Source: Adenophora triphylla var. japonica (taxonomy: Eukaryota > Streptophyta > Magnoliopsida > Asterales > Campanulaceae). Taken from it: 64,000 nucleotides of DNA. Shown piece after piece: positions 32,876 through 45,854 of the stretch (position 1 is its first letter; every line of letters starts with the position of its first letter). The translations under genes and the position numbers were made by a program. The DNA is taken from the NCBI GenBank assembly GCA_022495995.1, contig JAFEMH010002556.1, forward strand, positions 267,618 to 331,617. The letters run 5' to 3'. The notes below the pieces were generated by a model that was not told the origin of the DNA, made no database searches, and saw only the letters and a program-made list of their open reading frames with translations.

Positions 32876-34315
32876 ATACCCTATACCCTATAAGATATAG
32901 GGTATACTCTATAGGGTATAGGCTACACCCTATACCCTATAGGGTATAGGGTATACCCTATACCATATACCCTATATCCTATAGGGTATAGGGTATAGGG
33001 TATAGGGTATACCCTATAGGGTACACACTATAGGGTATACCCTATACCCTATAGGATATAGGGTATAGGGTATACCCTATATCCTATAGGGTACCCTATA
33101 GGGTATATGGTATAAGGTATACCCTATAGGGCATAGGGTATATGGTATACCCCTATAGGGTATACCCTATAGGGTATACCCTATACCATATACCCTATGC
33201 CCTATAGGGTATATCCTATACCTTATACCCTATGCCCTATAGGGTATACCCTATACCCTATAGGGTATACCCTATGCCCTATAGGATATACCCTATACCC
33301 TGTACCCTATAGGATATACCCTGTACCCTATAGGGTATACCCTGTACCCTATAGGGTATAACCTATACCCTATGCCCTATAGGGTATACCCTATACCCTA
33401 TAGGGTATACCCTATACCCTATGCCCTATAGGGTATATCATATAGGGTATAGGGTATAGGGTATACCCTATACCCGATACCCTATACCCTATAGGGTATA
33501 GGGTATATGGTATAGGGTATACCCTATACCCGATACCCGATACCCTATACCATATACCCTATACCCTATACAGGGCATAGGGTATACCCTATACCCTATG
33601 CGCTATAGGGTATACCCTATATCCTATGCCCTATAGGGTATACCCTATAGGGTATACCCTATACCCTATGCCCTATAGGGTATACCATATAGGGTATAGG
33701 GTATACCCTATACCTTATACCCTATACCCTATAGGGTATACCCTATACCCTATAGGGTATAGGGTATATGGTATAGGGTATACCCTACAGGGCATAGGGT
33801 ATAGGGTATACCCTATACCCTATAGGGTATACCCTATAGGGTATAGGGTATATGGTATAGGGTATACCCTATAGGGCATAGGGTATAGGGTATACCCTAT
33901 AGGGCATAGGGTATATATCATATACCCTATGCCCTATAGGGTATACCCTATACCCTAAATCATATACCCTATACCCTATAGGTTATACCCTATACCCTAT
34001 GCCCTATAGGGTATACCCTATACCCTATGCCCTATAGGGTATACCATATACCCTATGCCCTATAGGGTATACCCTATACCATATACCATATACCCTATAG
34101 GGTATACCCTATAGGGTATAGGGTATATGGTTTAGGGTATACCCTATACCATATACCCTATACCCTATAGGATATATTCTATAGGGTATACCCTATACCA
34201 TATACCCTATACCCTATAGAGTTTAGGGTTTAGGGTATACCCTATAGGGTATAGGGTATACCCTATAGGGTATAGGGTATAGGATATACCCTATACCCTA
34301 TACCCTATAGGGTAT
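32876..34315. repeat. Telomere-variant array (TATAGGG/TACCCTA)n with alternating orientation
   Basis: About 1.44 kb of heptamer units TATAGGG and its complement CCCTATA, often switching strand every one to three units to give ACCCTATAGGGT palindromes. The heptamer differs from the plant telomere repeat TTTAGGG at one base, and a genuine GTTTAGGGTTTAGGGT run occurs at about 34218. Long open frames here (for example 33626-33874) are repeat artefacts. Confidence 0.95.
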
Positions 34316-34737
34316 TATTATTAATTAATAACATTATTATTATTAATTATATAATAATAATTATTAATATATTCAATTATTTATATTTTGAATTATTTCT
34401 TTTTACTATCATTTCTTAATAACTTAAATAATAGTTTTTTATATAATAATTAATGAGTATAATAATTAATATTATTATTTTTCTTTTATATTCAAATGAA
34501 ACACATAAATCACTAGTCAATCTAAATCTTAATCATTAAATACATCACAAACAATTAAATTCAATAGTCCAAATTTCATTTAACAAAGCACAACACATTT
34601 TTATTTGATTGGCTTACAAATGTTCACATGGATTGAGTCCCCAACACAATCTAAACCATTAACTCATATACATCCAACGATTCAAAATCATCCCAACAAA
34701 ACCCTCACATTTTCTTTCTTCCTTCCTTATTTACTAA

Positions 34738-34770
<33 letters not shown>

Positions 34771-35740
34771 TTAAATAAAAATTCTTAATTTTTTTTTTAA
34801 AAATTCACGACTAACAAACATCTCAAATATATTACTAAGCCATAAAAAATTAAAAAATTAAAAAAAATTAAAAAAAATATATGCTATTGTCCGTCCCTCT
34901 TTTTTTCTTTTATATACTTATTTTTTTATGTAACATTTTAAAAAAAAAATCACTACTTAACATTAAAAAAAAAGTCACTACTTAACAACTTCTCAAGTAA
35001 TTTTTTTTATCCAATTTTTTTTTTAAAGAAATCAAAAAAAGTTTATGCTATTGTCCGTCTCTCTTTTTTATTTTATAAACTTTCATTTAAAAAAAAATGA
35101 AACATAATTTTTTTTAAAGAAATGAAAGTATATAAAAGAAAAAAAATGAAACATAACTTTTTTTTTAATAATTATTATTGGTGATTACTTGTTTTATTGC
35201 TAATTACTATCATTATCACTATTGTTATTATTAAATATTATTACTTATTATACGCTCATTATTATGAAATTATATTATATATTAAATTATTATAGTTATT
35301 AGTAATTATTTTTATTAATTATTATAGTTATTAGGATATAAGATTTATGGTGTAATTTATTTAGGGTATAGAGTGGGATTTATGGGTTCAAATATATTAC
35401 TAAGCAATATATTTTTAATATTTTTTTTGCATATAAATAAATATTTGAGAAATTTTTTACTACTGAAATTTTTCTCAAAAAGTTATAAAAAAAATTAAAT
35501 AAATGAAAGTATAAAGAATGGTTATTAATAATAAGCATTATTAACTATTTGACATTTATTTTATTAAATTTCTAGCTTTGACATGGATCACCATCTTAGC
35601 CATCTATAATAACACATTTAACATGGATCTAATGACTCACATTTTAACAAACTATTTCACTTGAATCATCATCTCAACCCTCCATTCAATTTAAATCAAT
35701 GGCCAAGATTCTTTCTCACACTCTTTCACTCATTTACTAA
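34316..35740. other. AT-rich CACTA-1 interior, nothing recognised
   Basis: ATTATTA-rich DNA with poly-A/T runs and a (TC)n tract at about 34745-34770. Repeated phrases such as GTTTATGCTATTGTCCGTC occur twice (about 34880 and 35040). No coding potential seen. Confidence 0.6.
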
Positions 35741-35749
35741 TTAAAACCC

Positions 35750-36330
35750 TACCACATCTTCTCTCTCTCTCTCTCTTCACCTTCCTTCACCACCCGCCTC
35801 CCTCATCTTCTCTCTCTTTCTTCACGGGCCTTCAACATCCGCCTCCCTCATTTTCTCTCTCTCTCTCTTCATGTTCCTTCCCAGTCAATTTAACATCACC
35901 ATCCGCCTCCCTCATCTTCTCTCTCTCTCTTCACCATTCTCACCGCCGTCCTCCCACCTTCTCCCCATCATCCTTCACGCAGCTCACCTGGTATCAATGG
36001 CCGCCTTCATGGGCCGCCTCTCTCTCTCTTCACACAGCTCACCTGGTATCAATGGCCGCCTTCATGGGACGCCTCTCTCTCTTTACGCAGCTCACTGGTA
36101 TCAATGGCCGCCTTCATTTTCTGGTAAGTTTCTTTCCCTATTTTCATCTATTTCTACCTATTTCTTGCTCAAATCTGTTTTTTTATTACAGATCTATGTA
36201 GATCTGACGCTGCTGATGGTTACCGGAGATGAGACAACTAGAAAGGGAGGTACAAGTCACAAGAAACATCAATGGAACGCCGTTACTGATGGTAGGACGG
36301 AGATGACGAACCGGAGACGTTGAACTGGAG
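35750..36330 (+). pseudogene. Captured gene-like fragment with intron and triplicated segment
   Basis: CT-rich leader-like sequence (35757-35930) is followed by a segment repeated three times with a period of about 50 bp, each containing CACCTGGTATCAATGGCC or a variant (about 35985, 36037, 36088). Then come a plausible donor (TTTTCTG/GTAAGTTT, about 36123) and a polypyrimidine tract ending in an acceptor (TTATTACAG/ATC, about 36191). The organisation resembles a 5' UTR or first exon, an intron and a second exon taken from a host gene. An open frame 35871-36323 spans it without splicing, but no family is recognised. Confidence 0.4.
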
Positions 36331-36706
36331 ACGATGAACTGGAGATCTGATTTTGAAGTTGGGTGATATGGCAAAGGTTGATATGGCAAAGGCAAAGTGT
36401 AACTGTTGAGGGGATTATTTGTTATTTATTTTTATTTTTGTGCTGTGGGATTATTTTTGTGCTGTGGGAATTATTTGTTTTTTATTAGGTTTTCAAGTTT
36501 CATCTTTTTGAGGGAGCAAATGTAACTGTTAAAATTATATATATATATATGATTTAAGAAAACAATATTTTTATTTTTGTGCTGTGGTGATTATTTGTTT
36601 TTTATTATGTTTTTGAGTTTCATCTTTAGGTTATCTTTGAGAATAATAAAAGTTAAGGGATTGGTTAAATTGATTTTGAAGTTGAGGGAGCAAAGTGTAA
36701 CTGTTG

Positions 36707-36894
<188 letters not shown>

Positions 36895-36912
36895 TTTAAT
36901 AAAAAATATCAA

Positions 36913-37302
36913 ATTAGCGACGGAAATATCCGTCGGTAATTTGGTATATCAAAAAAAAAAATATTGAAAAAAGAAAATTTTAAAAAATTAATAAAATTGT
37001 GAAAATATGTAATAAATTTTAGCGACAGATTTTAAACAATAACGACGGATTATTCCATCGCAAAATATCATAAATTCGTCGTCCCATCCATGTTATTAGC
37101 GACGGTTTGGAATCGATTAGCGAGGGATTGGTCCGTCGTTAAATTACCGAGGGACATGAAATTCCGTCGTTAAACAATAGCGACGAGGGTTTTAGCGACA
37201 GAAATAATCCGTCGGTAATCCGTCGGTAAAGAGCTTTAGCGACGGAAATTTGGCTTTTAGCGACGAATTTTTCCGTCGCTAAAACCTGTTTTTCTTGTAG
37301 TG
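36913..37302. repeat. CACTA-1 right subterminal repeat field
   Basis: Dense AGCGACGGAAAT / CCGTCGGTAA / CCGTCGTTAAA units up to the terminal AAACCTGTTTTTCTTGTAGTG. Same units as the left end and as CACTA-2. Confidence 0.9.
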
Positions 37303-37682
37303 TTTGTCATTGTACTTTATTTTTGACGATTATGCCACTGTACTACGAGTTTGCCATCATTTCCTTCCTTCACCCAAACGGATGTTAGAAAATTAACCAA
37401 AGTGTTAAAATTTTAACGAAATGTTATAACCATAATGGAAATGTTAAAATTTTAACCAAGACATTGAAAATGTTTAATAATTTTTTAATTTTTAAATTAT
37501 TTTGTGAAAAAAGATTTGGTAAATTAATATTTTATAATATACTAATTATTTTAATATCATTTTTAATTATTTTAATTTTTTTAATATTATAATAAAATTT
37601 AATTTTTAATTTTCTAGAACCAATGAATGGGTGTACACAATATTAAAAATATTTCATAAAAAAAAAATTCAAAAAAAATATA

Positions 37683-37961
37683 CTCCCTCCGTCCCGTTGA
37701 TTAGTTCACCATTTTGGGCTTGTCACGCAAATTAAGGAAAATAGGAGAGAGGAGAAAGTGTTGCGAGTATAAAAGTAAAATAGGAGAGAGAATGAGTGGA
37801 GGGAATAGTAAATTTGAAAAGTGTTGTGAGTGTAAAAGTAAAGTAGGAGAGAGAATTAGTGTGTGGAATAGTAAAGATTCTTTGCCATTTTAGGAAAGGT
37901 GAAGCTTTTAACGGGACATCCGTTTTGACAAAAAGTGAAGTTATCAATGGGACGGAGGGAG
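37683..37961. mobile_element. Stowaway-type MITE
   Basis: CTCCCTCCGTCCCGTTGATTAGTTC at the left, TTATCAATGGGACGGAGGGAG at the right, TA flanks; sits inside the MULE-type element. Confidence 0.92.
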
Positions 37962-38213
37962 TATTAATTTTCTAAAATAATATTTACATTTTCAATGTCT
38001 TTGTTAAAATTTTAACATTTTCATTGTGGTTATAACAAACCGTTAAATTTTTTAACATTTAAAAAAAAAAGTTAGCATCCAAATGGATGGAAAAAAAAAT
38101 GACGGCAAAACTCATTGTAAAGTGGCAAAATTGACGAAAATAAAGTATAGTGGCAAATATGTAGGTGAATGCAAAGTATGGTGACAAATTTTATAGTTTT
38201 GCCTAATAATACT

Positions 38214-39110
38214 TATATACTACTGAATAAAAACTTTTCAGTCATTTCGATTTAATCAAAATCTTAAGGAGAATTAATTTGTGCCAAACGTAACTTCCGA
38301 ATCAAATTCCCTTGAATCATCCGATCGGAACTGAGTGGTATAAACTGAGCACAACCCATTGGGTCGAGCAATAGGCAAACCTAATGGGCCAAGCCAAATT
38401 AAGAATACAACTTCTAACGAGCGACATAGAGAATGGGATTTACTACCTTTGCTCGTCTGCACTTTCTCGACATAATGGTAAGTCAACCAAGGACAATGTA
38501 TGCCTGATAAGTTGACCAAGGCCAACTAACGTCATCTCAGTCGACCAAGGATATGCATCGAGCATGACTTGTACGACTTATGCTTGGCTGATTAAAAGTC
38601 TGAGTTCCGCTCAAATAAGAAAAGTAAGAAATAAGGAGCTGGATTGGACTCAACTACTCAAATCACTTTTAAACTTCCGCCCCAATACTCAAAACTGTCT
38701 CAATTCACTATAAATACAATGCACTCCCTACGTACCACCCGAAAAGGCACAAAGTTAGAATTGCACGTGAATTAAAGAAAGTGTATATTGGAGTAAATGT
38801 TGTGAGTATGAAAAGTGACGTAAGAGAGAGGAAGTGGGGTAGAGAATAGTGGATAGTTATTGTGAGTATGATAAGTGATTCCCACGCATAAAGAAGTATT
38901 AAAAAGTTTTCATTTTGAGAGTGTGACTTTTTAAATAGTACACCCAAAATGGAAATTTTAGTCTTTTTGAGTGGCACGGACGGAGTATAATTACGTAATT
39001 CTGTTAACGCATTCTTTAACTTTTGTTTATAGTCAATTGATTTGATGTCATAAATATCAAATACTTAATATAACGTCGGAGAGACTTTGCCGGTAAAATC
39101 CCAAGTTAGT
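38214..39110 (+). mobile_element. LTR-like remnant interrupted by a MITE
   Basis: A moderately GC-rich segment from about 38270 leads to a TATA box (TATAAATA, 38709-38716). After the MITE at 38724-38985 it resumes with CGTCGGAGAGACTTTGCCGG, a phrase of the kind seen after the transcription start of gypsy LTRs. No partner LTR, primer site or coding sequence is visible, so a solo LTR or fragment is the likeliest reading. Confidence 0.35.
38724..38985. mobile_element. Stowaway-type MITE, aged
   Basis: CTCCCTACGTACCACCCGAAAAGGC at the left and GTGGCACGGACGGAG at the right. The left flank is CA instead of TA, so the end has mutated. Close to the MITE at 11263 in sequence. Confidence 0.8.
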
Positions 39111-39805
39111 TTACGTGTTTATTTATCTTTTTCAAGCTATTTAATCTGTTAGGATTATTCGACCCACTAAATTAAATTAGGACTAATACGATGTGTTTTC
39201 ACATCATCTAGAGCAATCCCTATTTGTGCGAAGAGAATGAATGGGTAGAAGAGGAATTTGGGGGAGGGGTTGACTTTGATTTTGATTTTCACTAAATCCA
39301 TATTTTCCCCTAGACTCTCTCGACTGATATTTATTTTATTTTTTAAGAAATTTGGGATTGATTTTGGTGGAGGGAGAGATATATAGAATTTTTTTTTTTT
39401 ATCAAAAGACCACATTAACTAAGACATTGTCTATATATAGAAAAATTGAAGCAAGAAAATATGAATTTTTAGGTGACACTCATCTATGGTGACACTTATC
39501 TTTGTAGAAAACTCGCTGTCCAAATTCGTCGTCGTTGTCTTCACCGAGTCCGACACCTGCACTCTCCACTGACCGTGCTATCAATTCCAACTTCACCTCC
39601 TTTGTATATTTAAATGAAATCAAATTTGAAAAAAAAAATCATATATTTTGATGCAAAAAGAGTAGTATTTAGATTTTTGTACATTTAAACGAAATTCAAT
39701 TCTTCGTACATCTATCATCACCTTGCATTTTAATTTATATTTTTAAAGGAATTCAATGGTTTACTTAAATTAATCATATGGGACGGTCATGTACAATGCA
39801 AAAAG
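39111..39805. other. Spacer, nothing recognised
   Basis: Mixed AT-rich sequence. A short stretch at 39480-39600 is more GC-rich but holds no convincing open frame. Confidence 0.55.
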
Positions 39806-40320
39806 TGATGGAATTAATTATACATAAACCCTAGAATGATGCGGAATATTTATTCTAGGACAATCATGCTTTAAGTTATCAAAGATTATGGAACGATAGA
39901 CAAACCTGAATCCATAGCAATATCTTGAGAATCCTTTGATGAAGACTTGATGAACGATTATTGCCTTCCAATTGATCCTTAGGGTTCTTGAAATTCAATT
40001 GATAATGGGAATCAAGAGAATAAAACCTAGGTAGGTCAATTGGGGACCATAACCCTATATTTATAATGACCTAGTATGTTAGTCAGCCCATTATAGATTA
40101 ACAACTAGGCCCCTTAGGTATCTACACATATTAATTATAGATCCCATACTTATAAAAGATGACTTGGGCCCCCTTCAACTTTAGTAGATCACTTTATTAG
40201 GCCCAAATACTTTAATATTTAATGTGACATATACAATTAATTATAGTGCACATACGTCTATGTGCCCAAAGACTTTATTTATTATACTAGTATATGTAAA
40301 GTCCATAAAATATTCCAACA
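39806..40320 (-). repeat. 3' LTR of copia Y (515 bp)
   Basis: Ends TGATGGAATT and ATTCCAACA as written on +. One difference (TTGAAATT versus TTGGAATT) from the other LTR. Confidence 0.96.
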
Positions 40321-40335
40321 ATCTCCCGCTTGGAC
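40321..40335 (-). other. Polypurine tract of copia Y
   Basis: On the minus strand GTCCAAGCGGGAGAT directly precedes the 3' LTR. Confidence 0.82.
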
Positions 40336-40728
40336 TTACACATGTACATAGTATAATACCTTAGTTTAATTGCATATCACATTATAAACCTTAACAGCAA
40401 TGCTTTACCAAATTGTGTCATCTTAAACCAATCCGGTCCATTAGTCAAATCAACATAAGGATCAAAGAGGTTTTCGTCACTATTAGCGCAACTAGACCCA
40501 TCAGTGGTCACATATATTAACTCAACTAAATGACATGAATCAAGTATGGATGTGTAGCATGGAATAACATGTAATGTGATCTTCACATGTCTATTCTCAA
40601 CTGGTCCAACCTTATTTTGAGATCAACCAAATATTCAGAGTGCAAAATAACTTTATTAACCAAAACTGAAAAACCAAATATACTTATAACAATAAATGTA
40701 AGAGCAAAATACAAAACTCCCACTCAAT

Positions 40729-43700
40729 CTAAGCATACTCTAGTGATACAACACCCATACAAGCAGTGTGCTCGTGAAAAATCTTCGGTGTTACACCCTT
40801 AGTAAGCGGATCCGCGACCATGGAGTTAGTCCCAATATGCTCAATACAAATCTTGTCCACTCGAATCCGTTCCTTAACAAGAAGATACTTAATGTCTATG
40901 TGCTTAGACTTAGACGAGCTCTTGTTGTTATTGGAATACATAACCGCCGACTTATTATCACAAAATAACTTTAATGGACTTTCAACGCCACCTAATATGC
41001 GCAGCCCAGTGATAAAATTTCGCAACCAAATTGCGTGATTTGATGCCTCATAACACGCCACAAACTCTGCCTCCATCGTAGAAGTAGCAACAAGTGTCTC
41101 GCAACACTCTTCCAAGAAAGCTGCTCCTCCACAAAGTAGATAAACGTAGCCCGAAGTAGACTTACGACTATCTTGGCATCCAAAGCAAAGTCGGAATCCG
41201 AATACCCAATGATCTCAAGTCTATCCGACTTTACTGTAAGTGAGCATATAATCCTTTGTTCTCTGTAAATAACGCATGACCCTCTTGCGCTATCCAATGA
41301 TCCTTTCCGGGATTGCTAAGGTATCTCGCCTAAAACACTAACTATGAATGCTAGGTGCAGGCGAGTGCAAACCTGAGCATACATCAAGCTCCCTATAGGC
41401 GAAGCATAAGGGATGCTATTCATTTCCTTAGATTCAATCTCATTCTTGGGGCACTGAGCAAGATTGAATTTGTCACCTTTAGCCACTGGGGTGTCACCCA
41501 TCTTACAATCCTGCATGCCAAATCTCTTAAGTACCTTATCGATGTAACTCTTTTGTGACAATCCAAGAACACCTTGAGACCGATCTCTGTGTATTTGAAT
41601 TTCTAATACAAAAGATGCATCTCCCAGATCTTTCATCTCAAATTTCTTTGAGAGAAATCTCTTAGTTTCATGCAGTAAGTCTGTATCATTTGTGGCTAGT
41701 AGGATGTCATCCACATATAAAACCAGAAAAATGTATTTACTCCCACTGAACTTGTGGTAGACACAATCATCAACTCGCATTTGTCGTGAAACCAAATGAC
41801 AATACAACTTGATGAAATTTGTAATACCACTGACGGGATGCTTGTTTGAGTCCATAGATGGATTTCTTGAGTTTGCATACCATATCATTTGAATCTTTTG
41901 AAACCAAGGTTTCTGGTTGCACCATATAAATTGTTTCTTCAATGTCTCCATTAAGAAACACAGTCTTAACATCCATCTGATGTAACTCTAGGTCATAATG
42001 TGCCACTAATGCCATAATGATTCTAAAAGAGTCTTTCGAAGAAACCGGAGAGAAAGTCTCTTTATAATCTATTCCTTCTTTCTGAGTAAATCCTTTAGCG
42101 ACAAGACGTGCCTTATGTCTTTCCGCATTGCCCTGTGAATCCCTTTTGGTTTTAAATATCCATTTGCAACCAATAGGTTTCACTCCTTCTGGCAATGGGA
42201 CAAGATCCCATACATCATTGTCTTTCATTGATTTAATCTCATCATCCATAGCGACTATCCACTTTTGAGAGTTAGAACTACCAATGGCCTCATGAAAGTT
42301 GATTGGATCATCTTCCAATTGACCAATGTCTACCTCTTGTTCATTTAGAAATACCAAGTAATCATCCGAAATGGCACTTCGTCTCTCTAGTGGATCTTCT
42401 TAAAGGCACTTGTTCTTGAGGTTGTTGAGCTTGTTCCTCATGGACAACTAGAGGGATATTGACAATGTCTTCTTGATCCAAATTTTGTTCTTGAACCACA
42501 TCAGGATTGAGATCCAAATCATGGTCAAGGACAATTGTAGGAAGAGGAATGGTAACCGGAACCTCTTCAAAGACAAAATCATCTCTAACTTGTCCCCCAT
42601 AAGCTCAACATCCTCAAAGAATTGAGCATTTCCCGTGTCAAAAAAGTTTACGGATTTGGGATCGTAAAACTTAAAGCCCCTTGACCTTTCGAGTAACCAA
42701 CAAAGTAACTACTAACGGTCCTTGAGTCCGGCTTCTTTTCACTAGGCACATGTAAGGCCTAGCCTCAGCCGGACATCCCCAAATGTGTAAATGCCTTAAT
42801 ACGGGTTTCTTGCACTGTCCATAGTTCATAAGGGGTTTTGTTAGCGGCCTTTGTGGGTATCCTGTTAAGGAGATAAGCTATGAGTCTTTAATGCCTCTCC
42901 CAGTGAGTCGGTAAAGTAGTATGACTAACCATACTTCTCACCATTTCTGTAAAGTTCGATTTCGTCTTTCGGCAACACCATTCATGCTAGGTTTGCACGG
43001 CATGGTGTGCGAGGGACGATACCGCACTCCTCTAGGTATTTAGCAAAAGGCCCGGGGACGTTGTTCACCCGATCCGTCATTTACGCCATAGTATTCACCA
43101 CCACGGTCAGATTTGACTTTCTTTATTGTTTTGCCATGTTGATTTTCAACCTCGGCCTTAAACTTTTTGAACATATCCAATGCCTGTGATTTTTCATGGA
43201 TCAAATATAGGTAACCATAACGAGAGTAATCGTCTATGAATGTAATGAAATATTCTTGACCATTTCACGAGGGTGTAGGAAATGGTCCACATATATCCGT
43301 ATGAATTAATTCCAAAACATTCGTAGCTCTCTCAGCTTTTAATTTGCTTTTGTCTGTTTGTTTTCCCTTAATACACTCAACACATATTTCATAATCTGAT
43401 TTGTCAAGTGTTTCAATAATTCCGTCTGACACAAGCCTTTGCATTCTCTGTTTTGATATATGTCCTAATCGCTTGTGCCATAATGACATGGAATTATTGT
43501 TAGTAAATTTGCGTTTAGTACCACGTGTTTCCACATGCAGGTTTTCATGATATGAAGCAACAGTATCCAACATATAAAGATTATCATAAACCGACAAAGT
43601 ACTAGATCCAATAAACTTAGAATTATATGAGAAACGACATTCACCATTTGCAAATGAACAAGTAAATCCTTCTTTGTCCAAAACTGAAATGGAAACCAAA

Positions 43701-43929
43701 TTCCGTCTAAAAGACGGTACCACATGTGTCTCATACAAATCTAAATAAAATCCAGACTTTAATAATAATCTAAAAGTTCCGATTGCTTCAACTTCAATAG
43801 AATTGCCGTTCCCCACATAGATGAATCTTTCAGCATCACTTGGCTTTCGGCGGTTCGAGGCAACCTGCGCATAGACACACCGATGTGAGTAGAAGAACCA
43901 GAATCTAACCACCAAGTGTGTCTAGGCAC
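40729..43929 (-). pseudogene. pol: pol of copia Y: integrase, RT, RNase H, frameshifted
   Basis: Minus-strand pieces in order: protease-proximal and GAG-pre-integrase region with LWHKRLGHISKQRM and CVECIKGKQ (about 43480-43360); integrase core, degraded, 42400-43260; RT from about 42357 with WIFKTKRDSQGNAERHKAR, MDVKTVFLNGDIEE and KSIYGLKQASRQWY; catalytic YVDDILLATND at about 41705; RNase H with GYSDSDFA (about 41205), CDNKSAVMYS and KHIDIKYLLVKERI; terminal VADPLTKG. Frames change at about 43265, 42400, 41830, 41310 and 41050. All catalytic motifs that remain look typical, which suggests recent or templated breakage. Confidence 0.9.
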
Positions 43930-44930
43930 TGAAACCAAATTAACCTCAGAACAAACAAAAGCAAGAGATATACCTTTCTTTACACGCCATGCGTGATATT
44001 TAGGGCAATCTCTCTTCATATGATCCATTTCCTTACAGAAAAAGCAACCTGGATCCTTATCTTGTCCCTTGGACGTTGACGTTGCTAAATCCTTAGCTTG
44101 TCCCTTCGATACTTTATGTTGCTTTTTCTTTGGCTCATTGACCGCAGTTTCTTTAGCCTTCCTTTTCTTGTTATAGCCCGAAGAGGAAGCCGCAAAGTGA
44201 GCACTCTCAGTCTTTTCAGACTTTAACCTTGATTCCTCTTGCACACACAGTGAAATGAACTCATTAAGAGTCCACTTTTCCTTCTGGCAATTGAATGTTA
44301 CTTCAAATTGCCCAAACTGTGGTGGAAGAGAGATCATAACCATATGAACAAGCATGTCATCCGACAGTTCGAACTTGAGAGCCTTAAGTTTAGATGCCAA
44401 ATTGGCCATCTCCATAATGTACTCACGCACGTTCCCTTTACCTTTATACCTCATGGCAACAAGATTACGCAAAAGCGTGCTTGTTTCTGCCCTTTCATTC
44501 TTAGCAAAACGCTTTTCAAGCTCTGTAAGGAACGTCATTGCAACTTTCTCATCATCTATATCGCCTCTGAATGATTCTGGGATGCTTTTCTTCATGATCA
44601 TAAGACACATGCGATTTGAGCGTTCCCACTTTTCCATATCCTTCTTAGCTTGAGATGTACTCGTGCTAGTCGAATTCGGCGGGTTTTGGCTCCCTTAGTG
44701 CAAGGTCTAGATCCATAACTCCCAGAACAATCAGCACATTTTCTTTCCAGCTCTTAAAATTCATCCCATTCAGCATGGGAATCGAGTTGATGTTAGCAGA
44801 TACATTAGAAGCTAATGAATTAACTGAATAGAGAACAAAAATAAAACAAATAAGCTCACATATAACTTTAAGCAGATAAATGTTTGAAATTAAAATTATC
44901 CCATTACAAGAAAATCGACGCAACATTAAT
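43930..44930 (-). pseudogene. gag: gag and protease start of copia Y, frameshifted
   Basis: Minus strand. The N-terminal gag (LNGMNFKSWKENVLIVLGVM) reaches a stop at about 44666 through a frame change. The main body is open from 44637 downwards: WERSNRMCLMIMKKSIPESF, then EKRFAKNERAETSTLLRNL. The zinc knuckle CFFCKEMDHMKRDC is complete (about 44053). The protease motif WWLDSGSSTHI follows at about 43917, where the frame changes again. No start codon can be chosen with confidence. Confidence 0.88.
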
Positions 44931-45840
44931 TTTAATCTTTGGATAGAAAATTAACTTGCAAGTGATTTTCTTGATGTAGAAATCAAATATTAACAGTAAA
45001 ATCCTGTCAAATACCAAGCCTTTCTTTGGACCGACTCAATATTCACATGGACACTTAATAACTGTTACATATTTATCTCCACAAACGAATTTGAATTTCT
45101 GCCAGATAATAGCCTTCCTTTGGGCCGACCATTACCCGCATGAAAAACAAACACGCTAAAACTTTAAATAATCATGTATTTTAAATTAAAAAATTTCATA
45201 GGAGAGGTTACTTTGGTAACATGCTACGAAAATTTAATAACATAAAATACAAGATGTGTTCGAATAAACGAACCCAAAGTAATTTCAAACATGGGTATAA
45301 ATTAAACAATATTATTGAAATTTAAAATTATTAAGTCCATAATAATAATTTCAATAAATAATATTTACTTAATCCAAATAACACATAATTGATACAAACA
45401 AAACAAAACACAATAATCCCTTCCCTCGGCCTGGCAGAAAAAAAAAACTTGAAGCAGGAATCAAAACTAATATTTAGGGTTTAACATGAATATCAGCTCG
45501 AATTAGCTTCACCAAAAATTAGGGCACATGATAATTATTCAAAATCTTTGCTAAATAGGAATCCCTAGATTCGTCTCAGCATTATAGAATTGTGGGAGGA
45601 ATTGCAATCAATAGATTCTTTCAAGTGAGATTGAGCAGAAGGATCAACAAGCGCATCAATTGACAAACCAGTAGACAGCGACACCGACTCATGCCGTACC
45701 GATAATTCAGAACATGAAGACGGGAATTTTTGGGGAGCTTGGAAGCCGGAGTAAAATTAAAATTGAAAGGAATTTTTAATTAAAATTAAACGGCATAATC
45801 AATTCGATCCAAATAATCCCAACAACAAAGCAAGATTACG

Positions 45841-45852
45841 GCTCTGATACCA
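45841..45852 (-). other. Primer-binding site of copia Y, initiator tRNA-Met type
   Basis: GCTCTGATACCA on +, i.e. TGGTATCAGAGC on the minus strand, two bases inside the 5' LTR boundary. Confidence 0.93.
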
Positions 45853-45854
45853 CT

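Noticed and set aside
33626..33874. 82-codon open frame of Tyr/Pro/Gly repeats
   Set aside because: It is a read-through of the TATAGGG/CCCTATA array; a heptamer repeat gives long open frames in several phases by chance.
32876..34315. A true telomere or chromosome end
   Set aside because: The unit is TATAGGG, not TTTAGGG, orientation alternates, and the array is internal to a CACTA element with unique DNA on both sides.
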